Source: Lichina pygmaea
Taxonomy: Eukaryota > Ascomycota > Lichinomycetes > Lichinales > Lichinaceae
Length of the DNA stretch: 64,000 nt
Reading direction: 5' to 3'
NCBI GenBank assembly: GCA_963422465.1
Contig: OY730174.1
Coordinates: forward strand, 1,798,001 to 1,862,000
Of the stretch, positions 10,799 through 22,160 are shown piece by piece. The notes under the pieces are model-generated. The model worked only from the letters and a program-made list of their open reading frames with translations. It searched no databases and was not told the DNA's origin. Position numbers and translations under genes: made by a program. Every line of letters begins with the position of its first letter. Position 1 is the stretch's first letter.

Positions 10799-13700
10799 AT
10801 GTCCGGAACATTGCACTCGACAGACAATGTCATCCCCGCCCGCCTTGCTTGTCTAGCCATCTACAGTCCGTTGCTTGGCACGACCGACGAGACAGTCGGC
10901 GACCAGATTGTCTTTCACTACTCTCGGCGAAGTCGTGCACGCCGGAAGCTACGAAGGAGCACCAGCTCCGAGGCTGCAGCCAAGGAAAATGACGAGAACG
11001 AAACCTTACGGCAGATTGGATTGGCGCAAGGAATGGTGGACTTTGCAAGGTAAAGCTGCACCGCAGAGGTCCTGATCACGTCGGACCACAGAGCTGAAGA
11101 CGTCATAGGACCTTTTCCAATGGCCAAGCGGTAGACTCGGTCGAGACTGAAAAGTCTCGAATCGTGATACATGAGCTGGAATCCGGATGGTGGATCTTTG
11201 CGGTGTGTTTGCATGACACGAAAGATCGTGGCAGATGGGAGGCTGACCAGGAAGTAGTCCGTTGACCTTACCCGGCTACCAGCTTCGTCGACGGCTACCT
11301 CTAGCCCTGATCGCAAGGGCGACGGGCGCCAGCCGGCGTATGAGTACTCAGCTCGTGAAGTCAGCCCAGCCGCGCTCCTTACCCAGCAGCTGCTGCAGGC
11401 CTACACAGTATTTTTGTTGCATCATGGCCAGTGCTTGGGGGAAATTTATGTCCGGATAGGCCGTCCGCGATTTTGTTCGATCCTGGACCGATTCTGGACC
11501 CGCTTTGCGCGATCATGGAATGTCCTTCTCCACGGCAATCCTACGGTGGAGGCCTTTGGCGGAATCAAGCTTGCCGCTGGTGGAGAGCTAGGTGTAGGAG
11601 TGGGTGAAGAAAGATGGGGCAGCGGCGAGCGAGAGGTTTTAGAGGGGCTGGTGTATAGGATAGATGGGATGCTCGAGATGATGGTGTCGAGGTTTGACGA
11701 CGCTGGACATAAGGAGGATGGCCCAGCAAAGAAGCACAAGAGACGGCCTCGAGAGCTGAGACGTTTGGGCAAAGACACCGGAAGCCAGGCTCTAATCAGC
11801 GATCCAGCACCCGCCGATGGCGTGGTCTTTTCGGGAGTCGGAGCCCTCTCGAGGACTTCGACGCGAGCTCTGGCTGTCTGGATGCAGTCGCTCTACCGGT
11901 ACGATATGCATGCGTACGGGGTGATGGAAAACCCAACGTCGACCTCCCGACGTAAAGAGGCTCACAGTCGGCCGATCGAGGCTGGAGCTAGATCAGCCAA
12001 TGCAGAGGGAAACGACACTGCTACCGCCGAGGAGGAGAGCTTGCACAAGAAAGCGCCACCGGGTCTCAGAGCGCAAGGGCTGGGCGACATCTACTCTCCA
12101 GGGGCTGCCACAGAGCAACCGGCCACTCCCCGGGCGGAAAGACGGGCAGTCTCAGAGCACGGGTCGAGCTCGCGCGTGGCAGGTCGAGACAAGCATCACC
12201 GGTCATCCGAAGGCGCAGAGGCTTCTAGCGCCGACTCTTCATCCAGTTCATCGACTTTTATGAAGTACATGACTCTCGGATACGGATCTAGTTGGGGCAC
12301 GGTGTCAAAGAGCGGGGAGACGGGGAGTCTCTCTTCGGGATCATCAGCCAAGAAGGCCGCGGATCCCGACTCGAAGAGCTCTGAACCGCAGCGAAAGTCT
12401 GGAAAGAACGACCAAAAAGAAGGTGCCACAGGCTATTTCCTAATCGGTCTTCAGGGGAGACTCGAAGAAGAGAGCGGCACAAACGACGACGCGGACCGTT
12501 CTGGGACCGATTCAGCGCAAGATTCAGAAACCGAGGACGCGTCTGGGAGGATCATGCTTCGAACAGCTCACGTTCAGCTTGTGGATGAGGAGCCCCCGAA
12601 ACGAGAGGACTACGACGAAAGGTGTTCCGGGGGAATCGATCTCAGTCCGGAGGATATACGACCCAGGGAGCCGCATCAGACCGTACGTGTTGTCGTGTAC
12701 AAGGTGTGTCTATCTCTGCGTGTGGGCAGCCTAGAACCGGCATGAGGTGCCATCATGCTGACCACGTGCAGCACCCGCCATTTATCTACACGCTTCTCTT
12801 CGAGCTGCGGACACCGTCCTTGGCCATCCCGGCGTTCTACCGCTCTCTGCATCATCTTCTCGGCCCGTTGCAGCGTTCCTTGCTGGCGTCGACCGCTGCC
12901 GAGCGGGCGCTCGAGCGACTGCAGGCCTCTGGGTTCCCGTACTCCGACCTGGACGTCAAATTCTCGCCTTCGCGACCCCTTTACGATCTCATCTACGATG
13001 CTGAGAAACTCAGCATCGTCTCATCCATCCCAAACATACCCGATCCACCGCCATCTCCGATGGGGGTCGATACGGCGTACAGCCACCCCCCAGCTGTGGC
13101 ACAGGGCCAGAGGAGCGGTTCTCGCAGAGAGCCGTGGACGAGGATAGAGGCTCTCAACGTCCACACGCAGATCCTCAACATCTTCGGCTCGACGCGCCCA
13201 TCGACGGGGCCCAGCTCGACCGACACGGAACAGCGCTGCAAGACCAGCCGAGGCTGGTGGGTCGTCTGGAAGCGTCTGCCTGGTTCTGACACAGCTTCTG
13301 ACATGCCAGGCGCTGGCGCGGCATCGACGTCCTCTCGTGCGCGATGCTCCGAGACCAGCTCGCAAGACGAGCCACGGCAGAGCTTGGAACAAAGTTCAGC
13401 CTTACAGCACGCCCCTTCTCTCCGAGAAGCGATCCTCATCCGCAAGGCAGCGCTTCCCGGGTCAGGAGCGCTCTCCTCATCTCCGAGCGGCGCCGGAGGA
13501 TCAGGCGTGGGAGGAAGTCTTCGCAGCGTCTCGAATTCCTTTGCCGCGACGCTTCTCAAGGGAAGTGGATTCGGCGGTGGCAGCGGTCGGTCCGTATCAG
13601 GGACCGCGTCTGCGTCCGCGTCAGCAGCAGCGTCCCCTAGCGTCGCGCCAGGCAAAGAGACGGGCAACGGCAAAGCCACGAGTGGAACCAGTCCCAGTCC

Positions 13701-13869
13701 CTCTGTCAGAAGCACGCTCCCCGGCCCGGGGTCCCCTTCGCTTGGTCACGACGGTGGAAATACGTCCGCCGAAGCCAAGGGAGTCTCCACGGCCGTGGAG
13801 GGGCTGAGCGGGGGTATAGGTGTCGACGCGGAGGATTACGCCAAGGAGCTGTTCAAGGTCCATCAATGA
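10799..13869 (+). CDS. CCZ1: Vacuolar fusion protein Ccz1
   Basis: Subunit of the Mon1-Ccz1 complex, the guanine nucleotide exchange factor that activates Ypt7/Rab7 on late endosomes and autophagosomes. Four exons: 10799-11049, 11109-11202, 11258-12703 and 12772-13869, giving 962 aa; introns of 55-68 nt carry CTGAC or CTGAAG branch sites. The N-terminal longin region reads IPARLACLAIYSPLLGTTDET, then AVDSVETEKSRIVIHELE and a conserved RFWTRFARSWNVLLHG block at about 200. FIYTLLFELRT opens exon 4. Between the conserved blocks lies a long Ser/Glu/Lys-rich disordered stretch (about 300-570), and the C-terminus is Ser/Gly/Ala-rich low-complexity sequence (about 780-940). Both make it longer than I would expect for the family. 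The start was chosen because the family begins just before xPAxLxxLAIY. Confidence 0.88.
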
Positions 13870-15915
13870 ACACCACCGACTGGCTTGTCTCATATCGTCT
13901 GCCCGTGATCCCGCTCATCTTCCCATGCACAGTAGAGGCTCTTCCGCAATCCTCATTCTCTTCACGTCAGTCTTTCTTTTCCCGGCCCTCTTATCTTGAT
14001 GGGTATGTATCGGGAGGGGGAGTATCCTTTCCCAGCTCTCTCCCAGTCTTTCTTTGGTCGCTGTCTGTCAATCTACCATGCTATACCTGGGCATGCTATG
14101 TAAGACCATGCTATACCTGGCCATACCGCGCCGAAGTGACACTACGCTCGACCACGTCGGGACCGCACTATGCTGGAGAGCCATACTGTACTAGACCACG
14201 CCGGGACCACACTCTACTGGAGCCATACTGTACCGTACTAGACCACGCTGGGCCGTACCACGCTGAAGTGACACTATGCTGGACCATGCTGGACACTACG
14301 ATCAAGGCCACACTATACCTGAGCCGCAATGTCCTAGACCATGTTAGGACCGCACTATACCGAGCCATCCTATCTTGAAGCCGTACCGTACCACCATGTC
14401 GAGACCATATTATGCCAGGCCATACTCCACTAGATCCATACCATGCCAGGCCACACCATGCCAGGCCACACTATACCAAGCTGTACTACACCAGGTTGTA
14501 CTATGCCAGGCCATACTACACTAGAGCCACGCTATAAGTACTGCAGGAGCTACGCAATCCCTTCTCCGACAAGCACTCTGTTCGGCTTGTCGATCATTGT
14601 CAGGGCGAGGTGGGTGTTGTGAGACGGCGGTCCGGTGGGGAGTAGGTATATCTGGGGTGAGAAGTGTGGTGAGACGTGTGGGGAGAGAGCGGGAGAGGGG
14701 GGGAGTTGGGAGAATTAAAGGAAAAAAGGAGGCAGAGGAGGAAGAGGAGGAGGAAGGGAACTCAAGAGACTGGGGAAGAAATCTGTGAGTTGTATTTTGA
14801 GCACTGCACAAGTACTAGTATCTGTGGAGAAGATGTATCCACACACATTCACAAGGATATACACATAAAAATTTTACCTGCTTGCCACAAGCCCATACAC
14901 AGCTCTCTCGTCAGAGCTGTGTTCCTCTATTTACTTGGCCTCTCTGCCTCTCTCTGCCTTTTCATCCATGTTATTCCCTCAAGGTGTGCTACAGCTCGAA
15001 GCGCAGTGATTATTGTTATTCATATGAAAAGTGTGTGGATCTCAGAGTGCCTGGTGCTGAGTGAATTGCTAAATAGAGGTAGCAAGTTGTCAGATGAGTA
15101 GGATAGACCAGATCTGGGCAGAGTAGGTGGAAGCGAGAGAAAGAGCAGGTGAACACTAGCAGAGCAGAGCAGAGCGGACCAGACCAGACAAGGAGCAGGT
15201 GAAAGCGAGCAGACCAAGCTAGACCAGACCAACGAGTAGATCAGACCACAGGGTAGATCGCAGCAGGGTAGGTGAAAGCGAGAGAAAGAGCAGAGAAAGA
15301 GCAGGTGAAAGTGGGAGAAGACACCAAAACAATGGGGTCGGCGGATACACTTGTCACGTGTGCTATGCGGTGCGGTGAACAGTGCAGCTCCGCGCGACAG
15401 CAAGAATGACGACGTCAATGACAGAGAGTATACAAGACGGCAGAAGAATCTCTCACAGGCTGGATCGATTCAACCTGGAGGTGGCCATCGGCAAATGTTG
15501 CATGTGCAAGCGGTGCAGTGAGCACAGCACCACGGAGAAGAAGACGGAAAAAAAAAAGAATCGGGTACGCGTGTGCTTGTGTTTGTGTGTGAGTGTGCAT
15601 TTCCCCAACTCAATTATATTTCTCTTTCGCTCTTGTACCCCCGACCCTGCATCCTGCTGCCCCTACAACTGATAGGAAAAGACCGAAACAAGGTGCTTCC
15701 CCCGCCGAGGCAAGAAGCCCCGAGGAGGAAGAGGGAGGAAAGAACGGGAGGGAAATGAAACAGAAGATGGGGAATGGAGTCGGACGAGAGAGCGTGAGGC
15801 ATCATGAGGACGACGATGGCCGGCGAGCGCACCGCCACGCGCGCCCACCTTCATCACCGGTACCCCACAGTGCCCACGGGAAGAAGCCTTGGGAAGATGC
15901 CTCGAGGAGAGCCGT
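13870..15915. other. Intergenic spacer between CCZ1 and RHO1 3' ends
   Basis: Two convergent genes flank 2 kb without an assignable ORF. It contains a degenerate tandem block (listed separately), a purine-rich stretch (about 14,595-14,780), and a second loose repeat at about 15,110-15,320 built from GAGCAGGTGAAAGCGAGAG and GACCAGACCAGA variants. Nothing resembling an RNA gene is visible. Confidence 0.55.
14060..14535. repeat. Degenerate ACCATGCTATACCTGG-type tandem block
   Basis: Variants of 'accatgctatacctggcc', 'ccatactacactagagcc' and 'accatgccaggccaca' recur at irregular 15-35 nt spacing over almost 500 bases. The CCATxxTAxxCTAG core is the common thread. It looks like an old, decayed minisatellite. 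Confidence 0.65.
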
Positions 15916-16934
15916 TCAGAGCACCAGACAGCTGCTCTTCTTCTTCTTCTTTTTCGTCAGGAGCGCCGCTCGCGTGGCGTGTTCAAAGACCTCACGGACG
16001 CCCTCGTTGGTCTTGGCGGAGCATTCGAGGTATTTGTACGCATCGATCTTCTTGGCGACCTCCTCACCCTGGACAAGCGGAGAGCGTCAGCCGTGCCTCC
16101 TCGACGGCAGGCAGCCGTCAGGTACCGCAGCGAAGGGGGAAAGAATACGACGTCGAGAGGGAGAGGCATCGAAGACGGGTCAGCAACGACGTACCTGTTC
16201 TGTCGACACCGGTTTCTGCGAGGTTTTGTGCAACTCCTCGATGGTCTTCGGGTCGTACCGCAGATCCTTCTTGCAGCCGACCAGGATGATGGGCAGTCCG
16301 TGGCAGAAATGGAGAACCTCCGAGATCCACTACGCGGCACGTCAGCACATGCCGCCTTGCCCGACCCGACCGCCGGCGGATGGCCGTCCTGCCCGTACCT
16401 TCTCCTGAACGTTATCCAGGGAATCGGGCGAGTCGATGGCGAAGCAAATCAGGATCACGTGCGAGTCCGGGTAGGAAAGCGGCCTCAGACGGTCGTAGTC
16501 CTCCTGACCAGCCGTGTCCCACAGGGCCAGCTCGACGTGTTTGCCGTCGACTTCGACGTCGGCGACATAGTTCTCGAACACGGTCGGCACGTACACCTGC
16601 CCGACGGGGGAACCGCGTCAGCGTGACGGGCCGGCGACGTCTCGCCGCACACGGGCTTCCCGGCCAGCGGCGGACACACAGCGACCGACGTGGCCAAGCT
16701 ACAAGGTGCGAGGGGTGAGACATACCTCGGGGAAGGTGCCCTTGGAAAAGACTCTGACCGTCGTTGCCAGCGTCAGCGGGCCGTCCGTCAACAAGGGGTA
16801 GAACCAAGGGGGAGCAAGGAGGGGCAGGTGAGGACGGGGGTCGACGAGTCGTCGAGGACTTCTCACATCAACAGGCAGGTCTTTCCGCAGGCACCGTCGC
16901 CGACGATGACAAGCTTGCGTCGAATCTCAGCCAT
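15916..16934 (-). CDS. RHO1: Rho1 GTPase
   Basis: Small GTPase that controls cell wall beta-1,3-glucan synthesis, protein kinase C and actin polarity at the plasma membrane. Five exons on the minus strand: 16934-16867, 16753-16726, 16596-16399, 16329-16195 and 16068-15916, giving 193 aa, the usual length. Motifs: P-loop GDGACGKT at 12-19, switch I with Thr37 (YVPTVFENY), switch II DTAGQE at 59-64, guanine-binding GCKKD at 116-120, ECSAK at 158-162, a six-lysine polybasic stretch, and C-terminal CLVL at 190-193, a geranylgeranylation signal. The 28-nt second exon is a micro-exon, but the reading ([10 protein letters not shown]) is exact. It converges on CCZ1. Confidence 0.97.
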
Positions 16935-17179
16935 CTTTCCGAGATGGTGCTATCGTCGTCGGTCTTCACACGTTCGTAGCTCGGTCGCTTGATAGTTTCG
17001 AGGCCGACGCACGAAGCGAGCCGATCGACCCGACCACGGTCCCCTTTTCCAGAGACGCTTCAGAGGTGAGCCAAGCTTCTGGATCGGAGGGCCAACTGAG
17101 TTTCTCCTCGAGAGGTGGAGAGGGAGAGGGAGGACGGTTCGAGACAGGAGTGAGGAGGGAGCGGGGAGAGGCAGCAAGT

Positions 17180-17215
<36 letters not shown>

Positions 17216-19550
17216 GTGTCGGGTCGAGCGGAAGGAGGTTACGGCAAAGGGCCCGGGCAAGCGGTAAGTTGTCGCCGTTGCTTTTGGAGCCTCTGGGCTT
17301 TGGCTCTTGGGATGGATGGTCGGGTGAAGGTGATAGACGAGTTCTGCAAGGCCGAAGCCAGGCGCTGACTTTTGCTCGGGGCTGGGAGAGGGAATGCGGA
17401 TCGTGAGAGAAGGGATGCTGGGATGCTGAAGTTCTGCCAGACTTACCGAGCACTGCTTGACTTTGGCTGTACTTGCTATACGGAGCACCTGGTGAACCTT
17501 CGGCGGAGAGCGTGAGCGTGAGCGTGACCGTCGATGGAGAGAGAGTGTACGGATGTATACGCAAGGAAGGGGACGTTGCCGCTCTGGCCTGGGAGGCGCC
17601 GGAAAAGCAAAACGAAAGCAAGGAAGAGAGCCTCACGTTTCGGTTTGGGCTGCCTACCGGGAGGCCGTTCGGATCTGGGTACCTCCTCCGTCACTCGGCG
17701 CCCACGGGGTACGAGGATCGTAATCCGTTGGGGGTATCTGGGACGGAGTCGAGATGACACGACGGGATTTTCTCTCACCAGTACTGATACCGCTCAGAAC
17801 GGCTGACACTCGGCTGGCGGAGAGCTGTACCGAACGGGACGGCAGGATATTTGGAAGGCGGATGGGGAAGGGCAGAAGTGATGATCGAATTTCGTGGAGC
17901 CGCGGACGAATGTGGGTGGGCAGGGGGCTTTTATTTGCTTCCAGGCAGCAGGGAGGGTGAATGTTGGGCCAGGAGCACAGGACGTCCAGGCTTCAAACCC
18001 GAACGCAAACGCCCGAATTGGGCCGATACTGCCGTTCTGGCGGACCCGCCGCGCCGCGGCCAGCGTGAGCGGCCGCGGAGACCATAACGGCAGAAATGCC
18101 TACGAGGGCCCTGGAGCTCTACCATGGCATGTCGATTCTGTAAGCTCGGCTGCTGGTGATGGGCTGAGCAGACGACCGCTGTGGGATCCTCTGGACTGGT
18201 GGGGGTTGGTCGCTCTTCGATCAGGGTCACTGCGCCAGCAGCTGGTGGCGGGCCTCTCTTCTGGTCCTGGAGCTCTGTGCTGCAGCCTCGTCGACGCCAC
18301 GAGCATGACGTGCATGGGTACGGCAGTCGGCAATCGAGGTATCATGACTACATTGGAACGACCTCTCTTCCGGCCACGGCTGACGTCGGAGCAGACTCGT
18401 TGGAAATGGCTGCGGGAATCGCATGCTCGTGGCCCCTTCCCGCGGGAACGGAGATGCAACACAGCATGGTCTCTTGTAGCACTTCCTACATGCTATCCTA
18501 CGGGAAAGGCTCAGGCTACCTCGCGGCAGAATGGGGGATCTCTGGGAGAGGTTTTCCCTGCTTCTCGGTCTCCACTCAGCACATGGAGCATGTTATGATC
18601 CTGGGATTCACTATCCTTGAAGCCGAAGCAATAACTGGCCGGTTTCAACACCGCTTTTGAAATCTTTACTTCGCCATTCGAGCACTCTGCGGACCCCAGA
18701 GCCCTCTAGCTTGGTCATGTCCTTGGATCGAGTGACAGCATCGCTCTTACAGATGTTAAGATGAGGAGCGGTCAGTTGTCGCTCTGATCGGTGACCTGAA
18801 AGAGCCAGCAGCACCACCGATTGACGTTATACGCTGTCAGCTGGTCGACATCGTTTGCTTGATGCTCTGATGGCGGGATGCCGTGATCAGAATCAGATGT
18901 TCGAGGCCGTACGGCTGGTCCAGGTAACAGCCAAAGAGATATGCAAGGAGCCTGGGCAAGAAGATTTCTACGAAGACTTGGAACGGTCATGCTACTCCCC
19001 AGAAAGGTTTACGATATGAGAGGCCTACAAGGCTGGAAAAATGATATGCAATACACGTAAGGGCTACTACCGCCAGAGCACGAGATGCAAGGCATTGCAA
19101 CTCGGTGATCTCAATGGTCTGCGTGTCGGTACGGTCGTCCATGCCACAAATTATCGAGTCTTTAAGGTCGTTATCTAGTGAGCTCGACGATGCCAAGAGA
19201 GATTTGTACTGTACGAGGACTCGAGAAGGACTGCGTCTGATGACTGATCGGTGACCAGGCTGATGACCGCGTATCTTGAGGAGATACGGTAGGAGCGGCT
19301 CTGCGTGGCAGCTTGCTATCATGCCTCGAGGCACTATGTGGATCAAATCAATCTAGCTGTCGTGTTGGGTGACACGCACCTAGAGTTAGGGCATGGTTCG
19401 CCAATGACGGTGCAGCAGGAGCCTGTACTGAGGTGGCGCCTAAGTTAGGCGGCGGTAGATAGACTCTGCCATCTCACGTGATCAAGTACCGTATACTGCT
19501 GCGAAGCCTTTCAACAGCAAAGGCCTCGCGCAGTAGCGCCCCCATCGACA
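16935..19550. other. Upstream region of RHO1 and uL24m (divergent), no gene assigned
   Basis: About 2.6 kb between divergent starts. The first 200 bases hold a CGA microsatellite and the likely RHO1 promoter and 5' UTR. A GC-rich middle (17,850-18,600) has open frames on both strands with no recognisable domain. The stretch 18,600-19,450 is unremarkable. I see no tRNA, repeat family or conserved protein here. Confidence 0.5.
17180..17214. repeat. (CGA)n microsatellite
   Basis: About 11 GAC/CGA triplets with one GGC interruption, about 250 bp upstream of the RHO1 start on the minus strand, probably in its 5' UTR or promoter. Confidence 0.9.
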
Positions 19551-20688
19551 ATGCAAAAGGTCCTTCGAAGGACCGCACTGGCCGAGGCCCAGGCCACGAG
19601 ACGGGCTCTCAAGCGCAGTCAGAAGGACAAAGCTTCGCAATTGGGAAGGACTCTCCGGCAAGAGCACATCGCATTCAGAGCGAGCCTGGACGATGCCACC
19701 CGGGCAAGGAAGAACCGACGGGAAGACTACGATCTGGGCCCGCTGGCCCCCAAAAGAGACGTCGGCGATGCTGCCGAGACCTATGGAGCTATGGATCCCC
19801 GGAGACTCGAGGGATACACCAAACGGGAGGAAGAGCGTGTCGACGTGCAGCCAATCGTATCCGGGGATCGAGTCGTCGTCACGGAAGGCCGCGACAGAGG
19901 CCGGATCGGCGAGGTCATCAGCGTCAACAAGAAGAAGAATGAATGTACCGTAAAGGGACTCAATCTGGTACGTCAATACTGCCTTTCGGGGTACAGCGTC
20001 TCGATCTACCTCGTCTGCTTGGCATCCCGACTGACGATGTGCGCAGGTCGATGTCGTCGTTCCCGAGTGGGTCAGGACGGGAGAGAACAACCCGAGCCCC
20101 GTCCGGTCCATCGAGAAGGCGATTCCGCTCCCGGATGTCTGGCTCGTGCACAAGCTCACAGATCCCGAGACCGGCCACGCCCGCGATGTCGTCGTCAGGA
20201 AGCTCATCCTGCGCGACGTGTGGCACGACAACCACCTGAACATCCACAGGCGAGACCGGATCATCCCGGGCTTGGACGTCAAGGTGCCGTGGCCGAAGAA
20301 GCCGCCAAAAGAGCAGTCCGAACACGACGTCGACACGCTGCGGATGGACGTCGAGCTGAAGACGTGGATCCCAACGCTCTTGGCGCCGCCCATGCCCGCC
20401 ACCGTCATCGACGAGCTGCGGAACAAGTACTCCAAGTTCCGAGACCGCCACGACGAGGCCTACGTCGCCAAGAAGGTCGCCGAGGACGAGGCGGCCAAGG
20501 CCAGGAAGAAGCGGCTCGGCCAGGCAGCGTCGACGCCGCTGCAGGAAGCCAAGCGGAAGGAGCGCCGTGAGAAGAAAGCACTGGGCTACGGTGATCTGAG
20601 CGAGCAGATACTGGCCAAGATCGGGGAGGTGATGGCGAAGAACAAGCAGCCTCTACCCAGGCCCCGGCGTCTGCGTCCATCTTCATAG
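19551..20688 (+). CDS. MRPL40: Mitochondrial large-subunit ribosomal protein uL24m
   Basis: Component of the mitochondrial large ribosomal subunit, an early-assembling protein near the exit tunnel. Two exons, 19551-19967 and 20047-20688 (352 aa). The 79-nt intron has GTACGT at its donor and an ACTGAC branch site before CGCAG. The KOW motif is clear at about residues 103-135 (SGDRVVVTEGRDRGRIGEV), followed after the splice by DVVVPEWVRTG. The N-terminus (MQKVLRRTALAEAQATRRA) is basic and amphipathic, fitting mitochondrial import. The C-terminal extension is Lys/Glu/Arg-rich, with a coiled-coil-like run at about 270-330, normal for fungal members. A longer alternative frame exists if the intron is ignored, but it destroys the conserved region. 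Confidence 0.92.
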
Positions 20689-20808
20689 CGACGGCGTTGA
20701 CGGTCGTCTGTACATCGTTGTGTCACATGATAACTCTCACCACGCCAGGCACGCATTGAGGAGAGCAAAGCTCAAGCTCGCCCATGTTTGTCTGTGGCCT
20801 TCGGGGCG

Positions 20809-21632
20809 CTATACCAGCACACCAATGTACTCTGCCCTCCCTCCAGCACCTCTCAATGCCTCCCACTGCACAAAGAAGCGATGTACGATTCTGAGCAGCA
20901 ACCTGCCGCTGAGGCTCAGCGCCCCCACCCGCGCCCAGCTCTCCACGTAGATTGACCGCATCTTGCCACAGCCACCCCTGGCACCAACGAATCGCAAGAT
21001 GACGCTGGCGTAGACGACACACACCGCAGTACCTGGTCCGTTGGTGATGATGAGGTCAGGATACCAGAGAGCGGATGCCGGAGACCCGGCAGGCGCTTTC
21101 AAGGCACGGAAACAGGCCACCAGACACCGCGTCGCAGAGACGGGCGTCGTCAGCAACGGCTGGTGGATCTTCCTGGCACGGGGAACGACGGTGATATCGT
21201 AGTGCTTGTCGGGCCGTGACGGCAAGCCGGCGCCACCGTCTCCATCGACCGCTTCCAGGCCGGGAGAGGCGGCCAGCGATGCCTCGAACTGCGCTGCTTT
21301 GCCGCCGCTGAAGTCGTCGCCTTCGCTGATGACGTAGCTGCGATGGGTGTATGACCTGGTGTCGAGACCTCGCAGGAGAGCAAGCATCTCTGCAGTATGC
21401 CCTCCGCTGCCCAGCACGATCATGAGCCGAGTCGGGCCCTGACCCCGCTTGCGCGGCGTCGGCCGGGTGGGATGCGTCGACGGCAGCACATAGAGAAGCC
21501 GGAGCTGAGGCGAGACTACCCATCAGCGACGAACAGAGTGGATGCAGAGATACGGCCAGGGCTCACAAAGCAGGATGTCAGTATCAGGATGATGGCTGAT
21601 GTCAGAACAATGGCTGTTGAAGAGATGGCCAT
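20809..21632 (-). CDS. ALG14: Alg14, UDP-GlcNAc transferase membrane anchor
   Basis: Recruits Alg13 to the cytosolic face of the ER. The pair adds the second GlcNAc to the dolichol-linked oligosaccharide for N-glycosylation. Two exons on the minus strand, 21632-21567 and 21504-20809, giving 253 aa; the intron is 62 nt, phase 0. Exon 1 encodes the hydrophobic anchor (ISSTAIVLTSAIILILTSCF), joined to LRLLYVLPSTHP. Then come the GT-B-like nucleotide motif LGSGGHTAEML at about 53-63, DLIITNGPGTAV, and YVESWARVGALSLSGRLL. It ends YIGVLV. The start was chosen because it places the membrane segment directly at the N-terminus; an in-frame upstream ATG at 21755 would add 41 atypical residues. It converges on uL24m with 120 bp between stops. 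Confidence 0.92.
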
Positions 21633-22160
21633 TGCTGCCTCAAGGGCAGACTTCTGGCTGTGGGCGTCTAATTTTAGGATAAAATGTGTGGGACGGTATG
21701 CGTCCGGTAACCCGGCGACATTCCATGTCCTATCCGCGCTGCGAAAGAAATACACGGAAGATGATGGTGAGTCGGCGCACCCGACCCCATGACGATGGAC
21801 GGACTCTGCGCACCGAACCTAGTAGAAGCTTGGAGACGCTGATACCGCGAATCAAGTGTCAGCGACGAGATGGTAGAATGACCGAATCTAGAGACGGAGA
21901 ATCCGCAGGATTCCATCAGAAGGCGACGGCGGCCTCGAGAAGCGCTTGATCGAGTGTTTAGATCTCATCCGGAGATGTTGGACTCCTCAGTCCACGCGAA
22001 ATCACGTGACTATATTCACATGGTGCCTCCTGGTCGACTTTCCCGGATGGCTCAGCTTCGTTTTCCTGAGGGGCCGGCCCCCCAGCAGCTGCTGGTTCCC
22101 ACATCCATCAAAGCAAAGCTGCAGGCCGCCAGTCGGTCAAGGCATAGCCGTGCCGTCGAG

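Noticed and set aside
17894-18598. A 234-codon plus-strand frame between RHO1 and uL24m
   Set aside because: GC-rich region with open frames on both strands, no conserved motif, no membrane or signal pattern. I cannot support it as a gene.
18987-19346. A 119-codon minus-strand frame with a hydrophobic stretch
   Set aside because: No family resemblance and no plausible splice partners. Kept as unassigned spacer.
19551-20570. Unspliced 339-codon frame over uL24m
   Set aside because: Reading through the intron replaces the conserved region after the KOW motif with Arg/Pro-rich nonsense; the spliced form restores DVVVPEW.
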